Shown piece by piece: positions 25,372 to 38,628 of a DNA stretch of 64,000 bases (position 1 is its first letter; each line of letters begins with the position of its first letter). The position numbers were made by a program, and so were the translations under genes. Below the pieces are notes generated by a model, which saw only the letters and a list, made by a program, of their open reading frames with translations, was not told the DNA's origin and did not search any database. Source of the stretch: Wuchereria bancrofti (lineage: Eukaryota; Nematoda; Chromadorea; Rhabditida; Onchocercidae). The DNA is taken from the NCBI GenBank assembly GCA_005281725.1, contig SSBO01000001.1, positions 11,347,776 to 11,411,775 on the forward strand. The letters are read 5' to 3'.

Positions 25372-28300
25372 ATGACATGGCAAAATTATGTGATACCAGT
25401 AGTCGGCAGTTTTATCATTTTGGGGGTATATTTTTTTCTACTTTATATCGTTTATAAAATATCTCATTTTTAATCATTTAATAGTATTTAGTGAACTAGC
25501 AATGATCTGAATGCATTGTTTCACATGAAATAATCTTGTCTGAATCCCCAAATTTTTAATTATTAGACATTTTAAAAGAAATTACATAATTAAATCAAAG
25601 ATTATTGCTGAAAAAAATGTAAATGATTAAATATGGAAAGTCTAAAGTTCTTACTGCATAACGCATCAGTGCTACAAGCATTGTCAATGCAAAACATTAG
25701 ATTCTGAAATAATAGCATCGAGTTGAATTGTAATTTCTGGCTTTAAATTTCAGTTCTACTATTTTTTATTTAATTTTCTGTCGTATGAGAACTTCAGCAT
25801 CAGGCTGTCAAATATTTAATGATATCTAATGTCTGGATAAAATTAAACAATCATTAGCACTTTTTTGTCATTTATTATTAGTCATCGTACTTAGTTATTT
25901 AGGGTATTTAACTAATTAAATAGTTGGATTAATTTTTTTGTTCTTTTTAAATCTATTTTTCTAAATCTGACTTGCAGTCTTGTTTTCTGCTTGGATATTA
26001 TCAGTTTTCGTTTGGATGGATTTTGATTCTTGTTACTTTGAATGGTTTAAAATCATATATGTGGCGAAAACGCGAGAAACGATTGCTGGGTTTGAGACAA
26101 GCCGCTCTAAAAGAACGAGAGGTTAGTTTTAGTTGTTCAGATAATGCTTGTTTATTCAAAAAAATTGGATGAAATTTGGGTGGTAGTTAGCATCGTTTGA
26201 AAATTACAAAGCATATTTTTGTTCATTTGCAGGTTATATTAGCACAGCTTCAGGATCTTCCAGCTTGGGTTCAATTTCCGGATACCGAACGAGTGGAATG
26301 GCTTAACAAAGTTTGTTTCCGGTTAAGCAATATTGTGTGTTGCTTATAGTGTGTGAAACTATACTATGCTTTCCACTAATTCTTATATTGGTAACTCCAT
26401 ATGATTTCTGCTAATTGTTATTAATTTTAAGCTGTCAAATCTTTAGGTCATATTGCAACTTTGGCCCTACATTACGGAATATTCCAAGTATTTCATGCGT
26501 GAATATATCGAACCTGAGGTTAAATCGCAGTTGCCGGCTATCTTCAAGTCATTCAAATTTACGAAAATGGATATGGGTGATATTCCGTGTCGTGTCGGTG
26601 GCATCAAGGTAACTATCATAAGTTCTTTTAAATTTTCGCAAGAATTTGTTCTTGTTACAAATTGCTTTTTTAGAGATATGGAAAGATTTGTGGCAAAGTC
26701 TTGTTGTCAAATTTTGTTAGATCTTAACTTGTTAGTTGGTTATATTAACTCGTATTTATATGTTTGACAATTGTTTTGAGAGTTTTATGTTTATTAGTAA
26801 TTAATTTCTGCCTTTTCTTTCTGGTTAGGTATATACACATAATGTTGGCCGTGATCGTATTATTGTTGATATGGATATCGCTTATGCTGGAGACGCTGAC
26901 TTTGATGTTAGTGTTGCAGGTTTTACTGGCGGTCTAAATCAATTACAGGTAAAGTATTTTATATCGTTTTTTGAGATTGAAACACATTAGGAAAAATATT
27001 TGCTAGCATTTTCCGCTATGGTGGAAAAATAAAGCAGTTAGAAACATTCTGTTAAAAAAAGCATATAACAATTAACGTTCATTATCATTATTAAGAGATG
27101 TGTGATTTTGATATAATGAAATGATCTGTTCCAGTTTTCTGGAAAGTTAAGAGCTGTCTTGAAGCCATTACTACCATATCCGCCAATGGTTGGCGGAATT
27201 TCTGGGTTCTTTTTGGAAAAACCGGTGAGTTCGACAATTTTTTTTTTGCAAAGTTAACTTGAAGTTATTGTAATAATGCAATGCTAATGATGCATCCATG
27301 GATCAGCTTCCTTCGTAAAAGTTCTTGCATTTTGATTCTTTCAGATTTCAGAAAATCGATTTTAATCTGACCGGCATGGGCGAATTCGTGGAATTGCCTG
27401 GTTTGTTAAATGCAGTTCATGCAATAATCGATTCTCAGGTAAATGATTTCAACATTTATTCCACTTCTACCATGAAACTCCCATCGTTTTTTTTTTCTGT
27501 TTTACTCATAACTTTTAGCTGCGAAAGAAAATTGATGAAATCTTTGTGAATACAAAAAATTTTCTAGGTTTCGGCTTTATGTGTGCTTCCGAATGAAATA
27601 GTTGTTCCATTAGCTCCAAATTTCGATATTACCAAGTTGCACTTACCAGAGCCTGATGGTGTACTTCGTTTGAAAATTGTGGAAGCGAGGAATCTGGAAA
27701 ATAGAGATATAAAATTCACAAAGAATATGGCAAGTGATCCATATTGCCAAATACATGGTATCATTTCTTAATTGTGAACAAATCGTTGTAATTTTTATAA
27801 CTTGGAAATGTGCTGCTGCTTTGCTCTTTTGATTCCTGCTAATTACTATACTCAATGTTATGTTATCTCTATAAGCCTATATTTTTTTGAAATGATTGGC
27901 AAAAAAAGATGTATTATCTATCCTTTTAGAATTCGTTGACTTATCTTACAGTTCAGTTATCTTCTAACTTATATCGATATATTTATTTAAATTTGTTGAA
28001 TCTCTTTCATCTGCTCTGGATATTTTCAGTTGGTTCCCAGTTCTACAGAACCAAAACGATTGATAATAATTTGAATCCAGTTTGGAATGAATATTTTGAA
28101 TTTGTTGTTGATCAAGCTAATGGACAAAAGTTACGCATGGAACTATTTGATTATGATAAAGGGAGCAGTGATGAGGAATTAGGGACATTGACGATCGATC
28201 TAATTAATGTCAAAGAAAAAAGGAGTCTTGATGACTGGTTCCCATTAGATGCATGCAGACATGGCGACATACACATCCAGGTATTATTTATTTCAAAAAT

Positions 28301-31300
28301 TATGCATAAGCTTTCTAAGCATTTTAGTAGATTGTTAACTAATGTTTTGATGAAGTTGCAATACCTAAATTCAGTTTTACCTTCGTTTTTTCTAAAATTT
28401 CTTTTTTCTTATCTATAGCAGGAATGAAGCATTCAAGGATGGGTTCGATAATGGAAAAAATCTCTACTTACAAAACTTATATCGTATTCATTAATTGGAT
28501 TGACTCATTCTGTTAGATTTTACATAAATAAATATCCGCGGTTAGGGCTAAAATAAAATGTTCATTTGTTTCAGATACAAATTAGAACATTATAACGAGT
28601 TAATTTTTGATAAAATTGTGTTTTTTGAGTATATTTTTAGGCTGCTTGGATGAATTTATCATGTTCACCTGTAGACTTTACTTATCAGGAATTTGGAAGC
28701 TATTGGTTCAATACTGATAAACCAGTACATTCAGCATTGCTTCTGATCTTTATTGACAGTGTATCTGATTTGCCGGTAAATTTACTATTACCTTAAGTTG
28801 AGAAAGAAATGCTATTGGCGTTGATTCGCTATAGTTTCTCAAAATTTGGTTAGCCAGACGAGTATATAATATAGGATGTATTAGTTGCACTTCATCTTAT
28901 ATTGGAGATTTGAGCAGAAATCAGATATATAGTCTAAATTTCTTTCAGTTTAAATAACTGGTAAATGAAATGAAACACTTTGACCAGCGAATCATTCTCG
29001 AGAATCTACTGTTTTCGTTGTAACGACTTATTTTCAAGTTTTTTTATTTCAATTTTTTAGTATCCAAAGGCAAAATTGGAACCGTCGCCGTATATTATGG
29101 TAAGTCTTGGCAAAAATTTCCACCAAACGCCGACGAAAATAAGAACTGTTAATCCATTATTCCAGACCAAGATTCTATTTTTTGTTCGTCATCCCGAAAG
29201 GCAACAAGTGAAGTTTGAGGTATGACATAATTGACTTACACTATTTAATAACATTTCAAATACTTTAAGATGGTACTTTTCCCAATCTCTGACTAAAGAA
29301 GGATGTTGTTGCGAAGAAATACTCTGAAATTTCCAGAATAAGTGCTTCGGTAAAATTGTAAAAATAGAGTAACACAAAATTTTATGTTTCCCATGCATAG
29401 AGAGCTGTTATGATGCTCTGATCGACACGAAATATCTTCAATATCTGTTATCCTTTACTATTTTTAAGGCTATCGATCATACCACAAAACGTTCTCTGGG
29501 TGAATTCATTTTGCCGCTGAAGACAATTTTGCAAGAACCGAATTTGGAATTATTTCAACAAACCTTCCCATTAACACAAGGAGTTCATCAAAGTCCAATG
29601 GTCATCACAGCGCGCATCAGGGTAAATTAATTAAGATGGAAAATGTAAATATAGCTGTGTTGTGTTAGGTACTTTTGGCTATTAGATTTTCCATAACATA
29701 CCGAAATGTAAGATATTATTCTTCCCTAAGGAAGTTAAAACTATCTTAGAGGAGGATTCAATGAATATTCTTCTCTAAGATACCATTATATGATCTAGTG
29801 GATATTTTGAACTGAGCTTTTCGTTTTTTGAGAACTAAAAAAATTAGTGGTATATATAGACTTCTGGTTGGGATTACCATATTGTATTTGGGTTATTGCC
29901 TCCAGTTCACTGTTTTTATAGGCTTTGGTTAGCGATCAACAAAAAAAGAATTCTGTTTCTGATGGTAATGGAAAAGCAATTTATGGAAATGGTAAGATTT
30001 TATTTAAATTAAAAACATATTCCATTTTTTCCCATATCTGATGTGTGTATCTGAGAGGGAATTTTCTACAGTTACTAACTTTTATCAGTACGAAGATGTG
30101 TTATATGCAGCAAATTTTTAAATCTGATTATTTTCGTCCCTTGAATCACTTTGCTTTGTATACAGTTTTTATTTTTTGCACTCAAGGATTAGAAAATTCA
30201 ATCGAATGATCCATAAATACTGAAGGTTATAGTAAATATGTAACTACTTTTAATAGATTTAATAATTAACACTACAACTGGGACTTACTTATTTTCTTTT
30301 TAATTAAAGCTAAGCTTATTGTCTGTTCGAAAATTCAATAAATGATTGTATGTTTCGGTTATATTTTTTTAGAAATGTTCATTGAAAGAGCTGAAAAATT
30401 AATAACAGCTGATAAAAGTAATGAGCGAGGTACAAATTTCGCACAATATGAGATGAATTCTCAAAAATCGAATGAGGCAGCCACTGAGGATAAAACATCA
30501 ACCTTGGATTCGAAATTATCGTTTAATGAAAAGATGAAAATGAGAAGAAACAGTAGTGAATCAGCTACAAGTGCATATAGACGTCGTCGTACCTTTGGTG
30601 AAAAACTGTTTCTAACAAAACATACGCAAAGCAAAGGAAAACCGTAGGTTTTTTTTTTTTTGTATTTCAGCAATATTAGGAAACAGCGATTACTTATGTT
30701 GACTTTTTAAGTTTTCAGCAAAATTGCCATAACTCCTATACCCGTATTTTCTCCATATTTTTTTAGCACTGGTGAAAGTGGTCGCTTGCAGTTTGTTCTT
30801 CGACATCTGAAAGAAACAAACAAGCTAATAGTTCGGGTCATGCGTATAATGTACGTATTATTCAGTTTCAAATAATTATAAACTGTTTTTATCTGCTATA
30901 AATTCTCTTATCAATTAATATAAACAAATCACATATGGAAAAAATTGATGTGTTATAAGTTCATTTCTATGTATCACTTTTCGTTATATTTTTATTGATT
31001 AGTATTTTGATGTGGTATGTTCCGAATTACTTGGAATATTCGTCAAACAAAAGAAAAAAAAAAGACATATAATCATGTTTCTAATATTCTCCCATGTATC
31101 CTGATTGGATTTGTAATCATTGAGCTTTCATCTACACATGTATATCTATGGTATTTCAGTGACTTATATCCACTTGATAGTCAAGGTTCCGCAGATCCGT
31201 ACTTAACTGTACGTCTAACACCTTCCGACAATATGTATGGCGGTGAGAAACGAAAAACAGCAATTGTTAAGAAATCTCTTGATCCGGTTTTCGATAATGA

Positions 31301-31924
31301 GTCAGTTTCCATTAATGACATGTCTTTTTTTTTAAATCATTCTCTTCGAGACACCTGCAGTAAGTTTGACCAAATATTCATTTCTAAGGATTGGTTTCTT
31401 GCAGTTTTCAGCAGTTGCGCTGTTGCATAGATGCGGTGTTTTCGAATGAAAAGTGGTTTAGTTGAGATGCTAAGCTTCATTTTATTTGCCTTAAAACAAA
31501 AAGCTGAGACACTTTCCAATCATAATACATGGTGGGATCCGTAGTGAATCAAATCAAATTTCATCACTGTATTTTTTGACATCAAATTCTTCAGATTCGA
31601 ATTTGATCTGCACTTTAGCGATATCGAGAATCACATGCTTATCTTCACTGTTAAGGACGCTATCAATTATGGGCCTTTTAGTAAACCTCCAGTTCTTGGA
31701 ATGGTTCGTTTGCCCAATAAATTTTTTAAAACTTTTGTCTCTAATTAAATATTTCTGGAATTCATTATTGTTCAAGGTCTTTTCAAAAAGTACTAATTTA
31801 GCTGTTAAAAAATAGTTTCCCAAATTATCTTCTTCGCATATTTTTCTAGGTACAAATAAAATTGGACAGTGTGAAAATAACGGAAGAATTTTCGAGCTTT
31901 TGGTATGACCTCAAGTGTAGTTGA
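25372..31924 (+). CDS. esyt-2: Extended synaptotagmin, ER-plasma membrane tether
   Basis: Eighteen exons: 25372-25425, 25978-26121, 26233-26310, 26447-26608, 26829-26948, 27135-27224, 27352-27438, 27568-27757, 28030-28280, 28641-28775, 29061-29219, 29469-29621, 29922-29991, 30373-30643, 30767-30850, 31160-31300, 31595-31703, 31850-31924; all phases agree, 790 aa. An N-terminal hydrophobic hairpin (about 1-50) anchors in the ER. The SMP lipid-transfer domain follows (about 75-255, with ERVEWLNK and VGGIKVYTHNV). C2A (about 262-385) keeps the calcium-binding aspartates (MASDPYC, FDYDKGSSDEE). C2B (about 405-530) has SPYI where DPY is expected and probably does not bind calcium. A Ser/Lys/Arg-rich linker leads to C2C (about 655-785). 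Family proteins move glycerolipids at ER-plasma membrane contacts. Exon 7 has tandem acceptors 7 nt apart. The gene-symbol number is a guess. Confidence 0.93.
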
Positions 31925-32759
31925 TATCAAGTCGCAGTCAGTAGTGCACGTGTCCCGAGTTTTGATATTGTAATTGTATCTACGCTGTTTTGAATTTACT
32001 TCCACATTTTAGTTCATATTGCCTATTCGTGATTTTCCATTTTCTCATTCTGTTACGATGGACTTTTGTCAACATATTTGCATTCATTTAATTTATGTTC
32101 TTGGTAAGATAATCAATGCAAGATAATACCAACCTTTCATATCCAATTTATTTCGTTCAAAACCAACGAGTGACTAATTCGTTTTTTTAATTTTTTATTC
32201 TGCTAAGCGCTCTGTTCATCTTTATAGGTACAAAAAAAAAAGTTGAGATATAAATCGAACTTACTGAAGATTGAAGAAACACGGTATATCATCAAAAGAT
32301 GTTCAGTGCCAACCGTACATTTTATAAACATTCGGTTTCTTTTACATTATCGAATCTGTAAGATTCCAAAAAGCTTCAAAAAAATCTTTAGAAAGTTCCA
32401 TATTCTAATTTTTACTGAACATCTTTGTGAAGTTTTTCTGACATTTCATATCTTGCCTGAATAGTTTCTTATCACTTATTCCCACTTCAGCCTTTATTGA
32501 AAATTCTTTCTTTTCCTTTACTTTTTTAAATTTAATGACACGATGCGATAAGCTCACCAAAGCATTTAAATGTAACACTTCACAAAGCTGGTAATACTTC
32601 ACTACTTCTACCTCCTTGTGATAAATTTAGTGTGATAAACAATTACGAGAGCATTTTTACATCAAAACAAAAATTCTGCTAGCAAGAAATACGCCTTAAA
32701 TTGGTTCTGATTTATGTACTTATAGCTGCCAAAAAGGAAACCATATTTTCTTGTCGAAT
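31925..32759. other. Spacer between convergent genes
   Basis: About 830 bp shared by the 3' UTRs of the E-Syt (+) and methyltransferase (-) genes. No canonical AATAAA was spotted just after the E-Syt stop. No gene seen. Confidence 0.65.
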
Positions 32760-34667
32760 CTACTGTCTTTGAAATACCATGCATGTTGTCGTTGAACCTT
32801 TTCGACCACCGAATTCAAAAATATTTTTAGATGGAACCTCTTCCAGAAAACTCAACTCTTCACCAACAAATTGCTTTTTCAATTCATCTCTGTAATGTAG
32901 ATTATTCTACAGTGGGAAAATACTTCACTCAAAAAAAAAAAAAAAAAATGAAATCGTATAAGTTGGTAGTAATTTAAACTGTTACACTATATAATTAAGA
33001 GATCTAAATTTCTCTTTACGGAAAGCTCTACAATAACGAAGTTCATCTAATAAAGTCACCAGAGCAGAATAAGGTTATACTAAGGTCTATCAAAAAGATT
33101 CATAACGATTAACAAATTCTATGCATTCAATAATTCCCCATAAATAAGATAGTACCTCGAGAAATTACATGAACAAATGATGAAAAATCCATAAGGTCTC
33201 AGAGTTTTGCAAACATTCGCCTTGTATTTCTTCAAACGACAGTCACGATCGACTGAGAGTGACAGAGCATCCCAAGTGCCTTTGTCAAGCACTGCGTCGA
33301 ATTTTCCCAAATTAATATCTTCACTCAGTAGATCGACTACCTGAAAATGACTATCTATATAACGTTTAAAACTAAGAATATCTCACTGATTACATTATGG
33401 ATAAAAATCAAGTATTACCCGAAAATCAATTTGAATACTTCCTGCGCATTTTTTGTCTGCAAGTTTCCTGGCTAATGATACCGCTTCTTCGGAATAATCA
33501 ACACCACACAAATGAGAATAGCCTTCTTGTCGCTGAAATGAAGAAAAATATGGATGACACAAAATCCATCTTCATCATTAGGAATGTAAAAATTTCCAAT
33601 ACAATTTAATAATTATAGGTCTAATAATTATAAAGTAAGCCAATTAGCCTGTAAACTGCAACTATCCTTTTTATCACTGCAAATGAAAAAGTTTTATTAT
33701 ACGTGAAGATGAAAAGGAAGCAGAAAAGTATATATTTTAAAGGAAAAGAATGTGGACACGTGGTTTACAGTAGCTGGAATCATTATTTTAATAGTATCAC
33801 CTCAGTAATAAATGATTATGAAATAGCTGAAATCTTGATTTTGCTTACTTATCTCAAAGTATATACTTCCTCCATGTCTAACAAAGAGCAAACTTCCTCA
33901 AAGGAAATAATAAACTACCAGAAGTTCGTTTTGGCTATGCTCGCGCAAAAGTTAAGTAAAAATCTTGGTTTTTTCTTCCTCATAATAAAACACTAAAACA
34001 AATTAATCTACTTGTCTGGCACGTTTGAAGCATTTTGAGCAACTGATATAGTCAAAATTTAAAAAATTTTGTTTTGTTTTTCGTAACGTATTTTCCAATT
34101 TCCTTATTTACTTTGCATTTTTTGCACAGAACTACCTAATTACTCTGAAATGCAATACTTTAGCTGTAACTGCGAACACATACCAGTGCTCTCAATAAAG
34201 AACCATTGCCACAACCAAAATCAATCAATTTGCATGATTTTGATAACTGTTCATTCCCGCTAACGTATTTCACCAAGCGATTTTCAGCAGTATGTCCAAA
34301 CCATACTTCACCTTCATCTCCAAATTCTTCGAAATTCTTCAGTTCTCTTTCATAATGTTCAATCCAACTGTAACATTACCTTAATTCTAATGAATAATAA
34401 TTCATTCCCTGACATTAAAAGAAATCAATTGATCTCCTCTTTTTTTTTTAAATTCAAGTTGACTTGTAGCATGCTATTAAATATTTCATATTACAATAGT
34501 AATGAGAAACTGATTGTTGATTAACAGACAATGTCAATAATGCAAAGCTGTATTTCTTTTCTAAAGAAAGAACAAAAAGAATATTTTAAACCTTACTATT
34601 CTTTAGTAGCAAGCTTTGAGCAAATAATTTCATCCTCAGTTACATTCCTGGCACTTTCATCAGCCAT
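32760..34667 (-). CDS. EEF1AKMT2 (METTL10)-type eEF1A lysine methyltransferase
   Basis: Five minus-strand exons: 34667-34597, 34367-34184, 33532-33419, 33340-33156 and 32889-32760; 227 aa. The N-terminal [20 protein letters not shown] matches the human SKLGTKEYWDAAYERELQTF region. SAM-binding motif I is DFGCGNG (about 73-79), with the acidic end of strand 2 at GVDYSEEAV (D97). The family signature [10 protein letters not shown] corresponds to DKGTFDAISL, followed by FFIICSCNF and, near the C-terminus, FEFGGRKGS against FSFGGRSGN. Human EEF1AKMT2 methylates Lys318 of elongation factor 1A in the cytosol; the same substrate is inferred here. It is convergent with E-Syt. The first intron-2 interval contains an unrelated plus-strand frame that I do not support. 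Confidence 0.92.
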
Positions 34668-34675
34668 ATTTCTCT

Positions 34676-34684
34676 CTGTAAAGT
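34676..34684 (-). other. Probable trans-splice acceptor, EEF1AKMT2 gene
   Basis: On the minus strand CTTTACAG precedes AGAGAAAT and the ATG, leaving about 8 nt of 5' UTR. Confidence 0.45.
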
Positions 34685-35706
34685 ATAATTATCGAAAATG
34701 TGAATAGTTAGTGAATTGTCTACGAAACGTTACAGAAAACGCATAAATGATTCAAGTTTTTACGTGAAACTTTGACGTGAAACTTAATATGTAGATAACA
34801 TCAAATGCATAAATGGAATTTCTCCTCAGTAAATACTATCCATCAATTAATTGAGCAATTTTTTGTATTATCCTACTAAAAGTAAACATTTTAGTTAAAC
34901 ATACGGAAATCATTGAATAATTTTGCAACAAATATACAACAAAATGATATCATAAAAAATGACATATTGACGAGAGGTCACGTATGCACGTAAAACCAGC
35001 ACGTAAAGAATGAGACAATACCATTTCCAACATGCAAATTGCTGGCAACTCAGCATTATTACGCATTTACTCCTACTACTTCACGTGTCTTCTATTTTAC
35101 TATGGATGTCTCTTCTAGTGTATGCATGTCTGCCGAGTGTTATTTCTCCACTATTTATCAATCTTTGTTCTCTGTGCACTTGTAAACGTAACATTAGTAA
35201 CACTAACGTGTATAAAGGTCATATCATCATGATTTCTTGAAATTCTAAATTTTTTTTAAATTTCATAGATTCTATTATCTTTCCTGATTTAAAAAGATAA
35301 TTTAAAAAGAGTGTCAACAGAGAATACAGAGTTTTTTTTTTAAATTTTTTCTAAGATTTTAAAAACTTAAATTTATCCCAATATTTTTCTATTCAAACAT
35401 TTACGAACTATAGTATTACTTCTTTTTTTGTTTAACTAAACATATGAGAGATAATTAGAGAAATTAGATAATTTCGTCTAATAATGCAAGACAATTAAAA
35501 TTTGAATTATTTAAAAATGTTGTTTAAATAAGATTGCAAATATATTTATGTAGTGAAAAAGAAGTTAGACTGTAGATGAGAGAATAATAATAAAATAAAG
35601 ATAAGAGAATATCTATTTGAACTTTTATTTCATTCACAATGACAAATTTGACAAATTGAATAGTATGAAAATATTTTCAGATTTATAATTAATGTTACAC
35701 CTCTTT
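34685..35706. other. Intergenic, methyltransferase promoter and MSP-gene 3' flank
   Basis: About 1 kb between two minus-strand genes. AT-rich with no exon series. A slightly richer patch near 34,980-35,220 shows a 76-codon frame without splice partners, which I do not support. Confidence 0.6.
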
Positions 35707-38604
35707 TCATGTTACCAGCAATGGAATTATAAAATTTGTATAAGTAATTGGTTTCTTGAATAATGCTGGAGCATCTGTTTCGCCTACTTCAGCCTGAAAT
35801 TCTTTTTACAACCGTGAAATTTTCTCCCATCAACAAATGTTAAATGAAATGGAATGAAATTGAAAAAAGTAGTAATCAATAATACTCTATAAAAGTATAA
35901 GTATTATTGTATAATATCGATTATATATACATATCAGTTGATAGAATATTTCTATTAGAAATCATAATTATTGTTCATTTTAATCTTAGTATAGAGTAAA
36001 AATTTTTATTTTACTCAATTCAAAGTATACATTTTTGGAACCTAGCTCATTTTAAGGGAATAAATTAGAAAAGAAATAAAATAGAATAAATTTTTGCTAA
36101 AATTAAAATACAACACTTGTGATATTTCAAAAATTTAAAACTTTTGCAAATTTCATCCCATATTTCAAATTAATTATTAAATTCGAATAAGCTAATTTAA
36201 ATTATTTCAACATACCGGTGTATGTATGAGCACAAGTTTATCAATTTTTGGATTACCAGATTGCCTTATCACTTCGATAGTTTGTTCTGCGCCTGGTTCA
36301 ACGAACGAAAAGACTGGATTCACTCGATATAGGAAATTATCCGAACATTTTATCTAGATTAAATATCTTATTTTCTATTATTTGTAATTATAATTTTTCT
36401 TTCATAAGGAATAAATGTAAAATTTAATAAAATTTAATAAATTAAATTTTATCCCTACCAATCTACATACTCATTATATAACTAACTCTTTAATTAACCT
36501 AACTGTTAGATATTCATTCATACGAGGAATGAATTTTATGAGTGAAACCTTAAGTGCCTGTCGTTTGCCAGTACCATTCTTGGTGGTAAACTTTAGTGAA
36601 CCACCAGCTAATGTAAATTTGAGTTCTTTCGGGTCATAGGTTACTTCTTTTTGCTCTTCCTCCTCTTTTTTCTGCTCTGCCTTCTTTTCCTCTTCCTCCT
36701 TTTTCGGCTCTTCCTTCTTTCCTTCCTTCTCTTTTTTCTGCTCTACCTTCTTTTCCTCTTCCTCCTTTTTCGGCTCTTCCTTCTTTCCTTCCTCCTCTTT
36801 TTTCTGCTCTTCTTTCTTCTCTTTCTCCTCCTTTTCCTGTTCCTCCTTCTTTTCTCCTTCTTCCTTTTTCTCGCTTTCTCCCTTCTCACCCTCTCCTTTA
36901 TCATCTTTCTCCTCTCCCTCTTTCTCACTACCCTTCTTTCCCTCTTTCTCCCTATCTTTCTTAATTTCATCGTCCTTTCCCTCCTCCTTCTCTCTTTCTT
37001 CTTCCTTTTGTCCCGACTCTTTCTCCTCTTCTTTCTTCCCTGAACTTTCCTTTTTCTCACTTTCTTTTCCAATAGCACTATCTTTACTGTCTTTACCGCC
37101 TTCATTCTCTTTACTCTCCTTTTCACCAGATTTCTTATCGCTTTCTTTTTGCTCTTTTTTCTAAAAAGTCAAAGGTAAATGAATGCTTTTTCACAAGAAA
37201 TATGAGAGGAATGATTGAAGGCGCAAATGTCACTTCAAGTAAAGTTACTTTGTACTTTAAAATATCAATGATATATGTAATCTGGCAGTACATTATTTTA
37301 AATTTGTCAATTAGAAACACCGGAAGAATGAAGTAAACAAAAGAGAAACCGTACACTCTTCTTACTTCCATGTGATTTATTTTTCATCTCATCCATCTCT
37401 TCCCTCTTTTTGCCTTCATCTTCCTTCTAAAAAATACTTTCTCTTTTTTCTTTTTAAATATTTCTTCAATACTTTTTGCTTAAAATTTCAATTTCTAATC
37501 ATTGAGGTATATTTATTACATGATAACAAATGATAAGTATGATTACCTCTGATGCTTCATCCCTTTCTTTCCCTTTCTCTTTCTTTCTTCCACTTTTTTG
37601 CTCCTCTTTTTCATCTTTTTCTTCCCTTTTCTTTCTCCTTCTCTCCTCTTTCTCATTATCCTTTCTCAATTTATCTTTATCCCTTCTATTACCACTTCTC
37701 AAATTTGGCTCATTTCTTTCATCTTCATTTGAAGGGCTAACTTTCCCATCACCTCTGCGTTCTTTGCTACTTCCTAATTTCTTTGATTTCCTTGAATGAC
37801 TTTCTTCTTCCTTTTCCTGAATTATTTAATAGAAATTGAATATTTATGAAAATAATTAATTTTATCAAAATCGATTACATAGTTATTCCATTAAAATGAA
37901 ATTTCAACTAGCAATAATAAAAAATTGAACAATAATCAACTAACACTAGCAAAATTAATGCAATTATCAAATAACTTGATAATTTTATATTAATAATTTT
38001 TGTTCTTTTTAAATATGTCTAAGACTACACATCGATTAAACTTTTTGCTAGATATTAATTAAACAAAACACAGTTTTTTTTTTTTGTTTCAGTGATCGTA
38101 TGCTTATTTTAATCTCAGATCATTCCTAATTATCATTAATTTTTTTTTTTTGAAGAGTTGAAGTTATCTCTTATTGTTTGGTTAATAATCAATGTAATCA
38201 TTTAATATTTGATGTTACATTTTAATGCGCAAATTAACCTTTTTGGAATGAATTTCTTCCTTTTCTTTCGTACTTGGTGACTTCTTCTCTTTCTTCAAAA
38301 AAAAAAAAAAAAAAAAAAAAAGAGGAAAGAGAGAAAGACCAAAGCTTTTAAATTGGTTTTATAGCATATGCTAATGCTTACAGCAATTTTAATATAAATT
38401 TTCATTTTTTTTTTCTTTTTCTGAATTAATTTTTCAATTATGAAATCTCTTCATCAAAAAAGAGGGAATTTTTTCTTTTTTTGAAAAAATTGAAAAATTA
38501 ATGGAAGAAAATTTTAGTACTTTTTTGCCTTTGCATAATATAGTCAAATAGGTGAAGATAATTAATATTTTGAGTAAACCAGCAACAGTTATGAAAATCC
38601 ACAT
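35707..38604 (-). CDS. Membrane-anchored KEKE-rich MSP-domain protein
   Basis: Seven minus-strand exons, all phase 0: 38604-38521, 38292-38239, 37816-37547, 37426-37355, 37160-36549, 36353-36216 and 35793-35707; 438 aa. The first exon encodes a short hydrophobic segment (WIFITVAGLLKILIIFTYL) that reads as a signal anchor. About 300 residues of Lys/Glu-rich KEKE sequence follow, including a 22-residue repeat (66 bp) present twice plus a partial copy. The C-terminus (about 330-428) is a major-sperm-protein domain: VTYDPKELKFTLAGGS, then YRVNPVFSFVEPG and PKIDKLVLIH. MSP-domain proteins include VAP-type ER receptors and sperm proteins. Here the anchor is N-terminal, the reverse of VAP. The donor after 36549 (GTTTCA) was chosen because it joins the MSP strands; a donor 45 nt on would add 15 residues. 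Function and site of expression are unknown. Confidence 0.75.
36663..36810 (-). repeat. 66-bp coding repeat in the KEKE exon
   Basis: Units begin at 36663, 36729 and 36795 (third partial). They encode 22 residues each, with KKEEPKKEEEEKK and then V or A, EQKKE. The 66-bp period preserves the reading frame. Confidence 0.85.
38297..38321 (-). repeat. 25-nt homopolymer before a splice acceptor
   Basis: A run of 25 A on the plus strand (T on the coding strand) directly upstream of the GAAG acceptor of exon 2 of the KEKE-MSP gene, serving as its pyrimidine tract. Confidence 0.8.
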
Positions 38605-38618
38605 TAGTAACGTACTGG

Positions 38619-38628
38619 CTGCAAGTTT
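38619..38628 (-). other. Probable trans-splice acceptor, KEKE-MSP gene
   Basis: AAACTTGCAG on the minus strand lies 14 nt before the ATG at 38604 and supports that start. Confidence 0.5.

Noticed and set aside
33703..33996. 97-codon plus-strand frame inside a methyltransferase intron
   Set aside because: No family similarity, no splice partners, and opposite in strand to a well-supported gene.
36651..37043. Leu/Phe-rich plus-strand frame resembling a multi-span membrane protein
   Set aside because: It is the antisense of the Lys/Glu-rich KEKE exon; CTT/CTC/TTC codons simply complement GAA/GAG/AAG.
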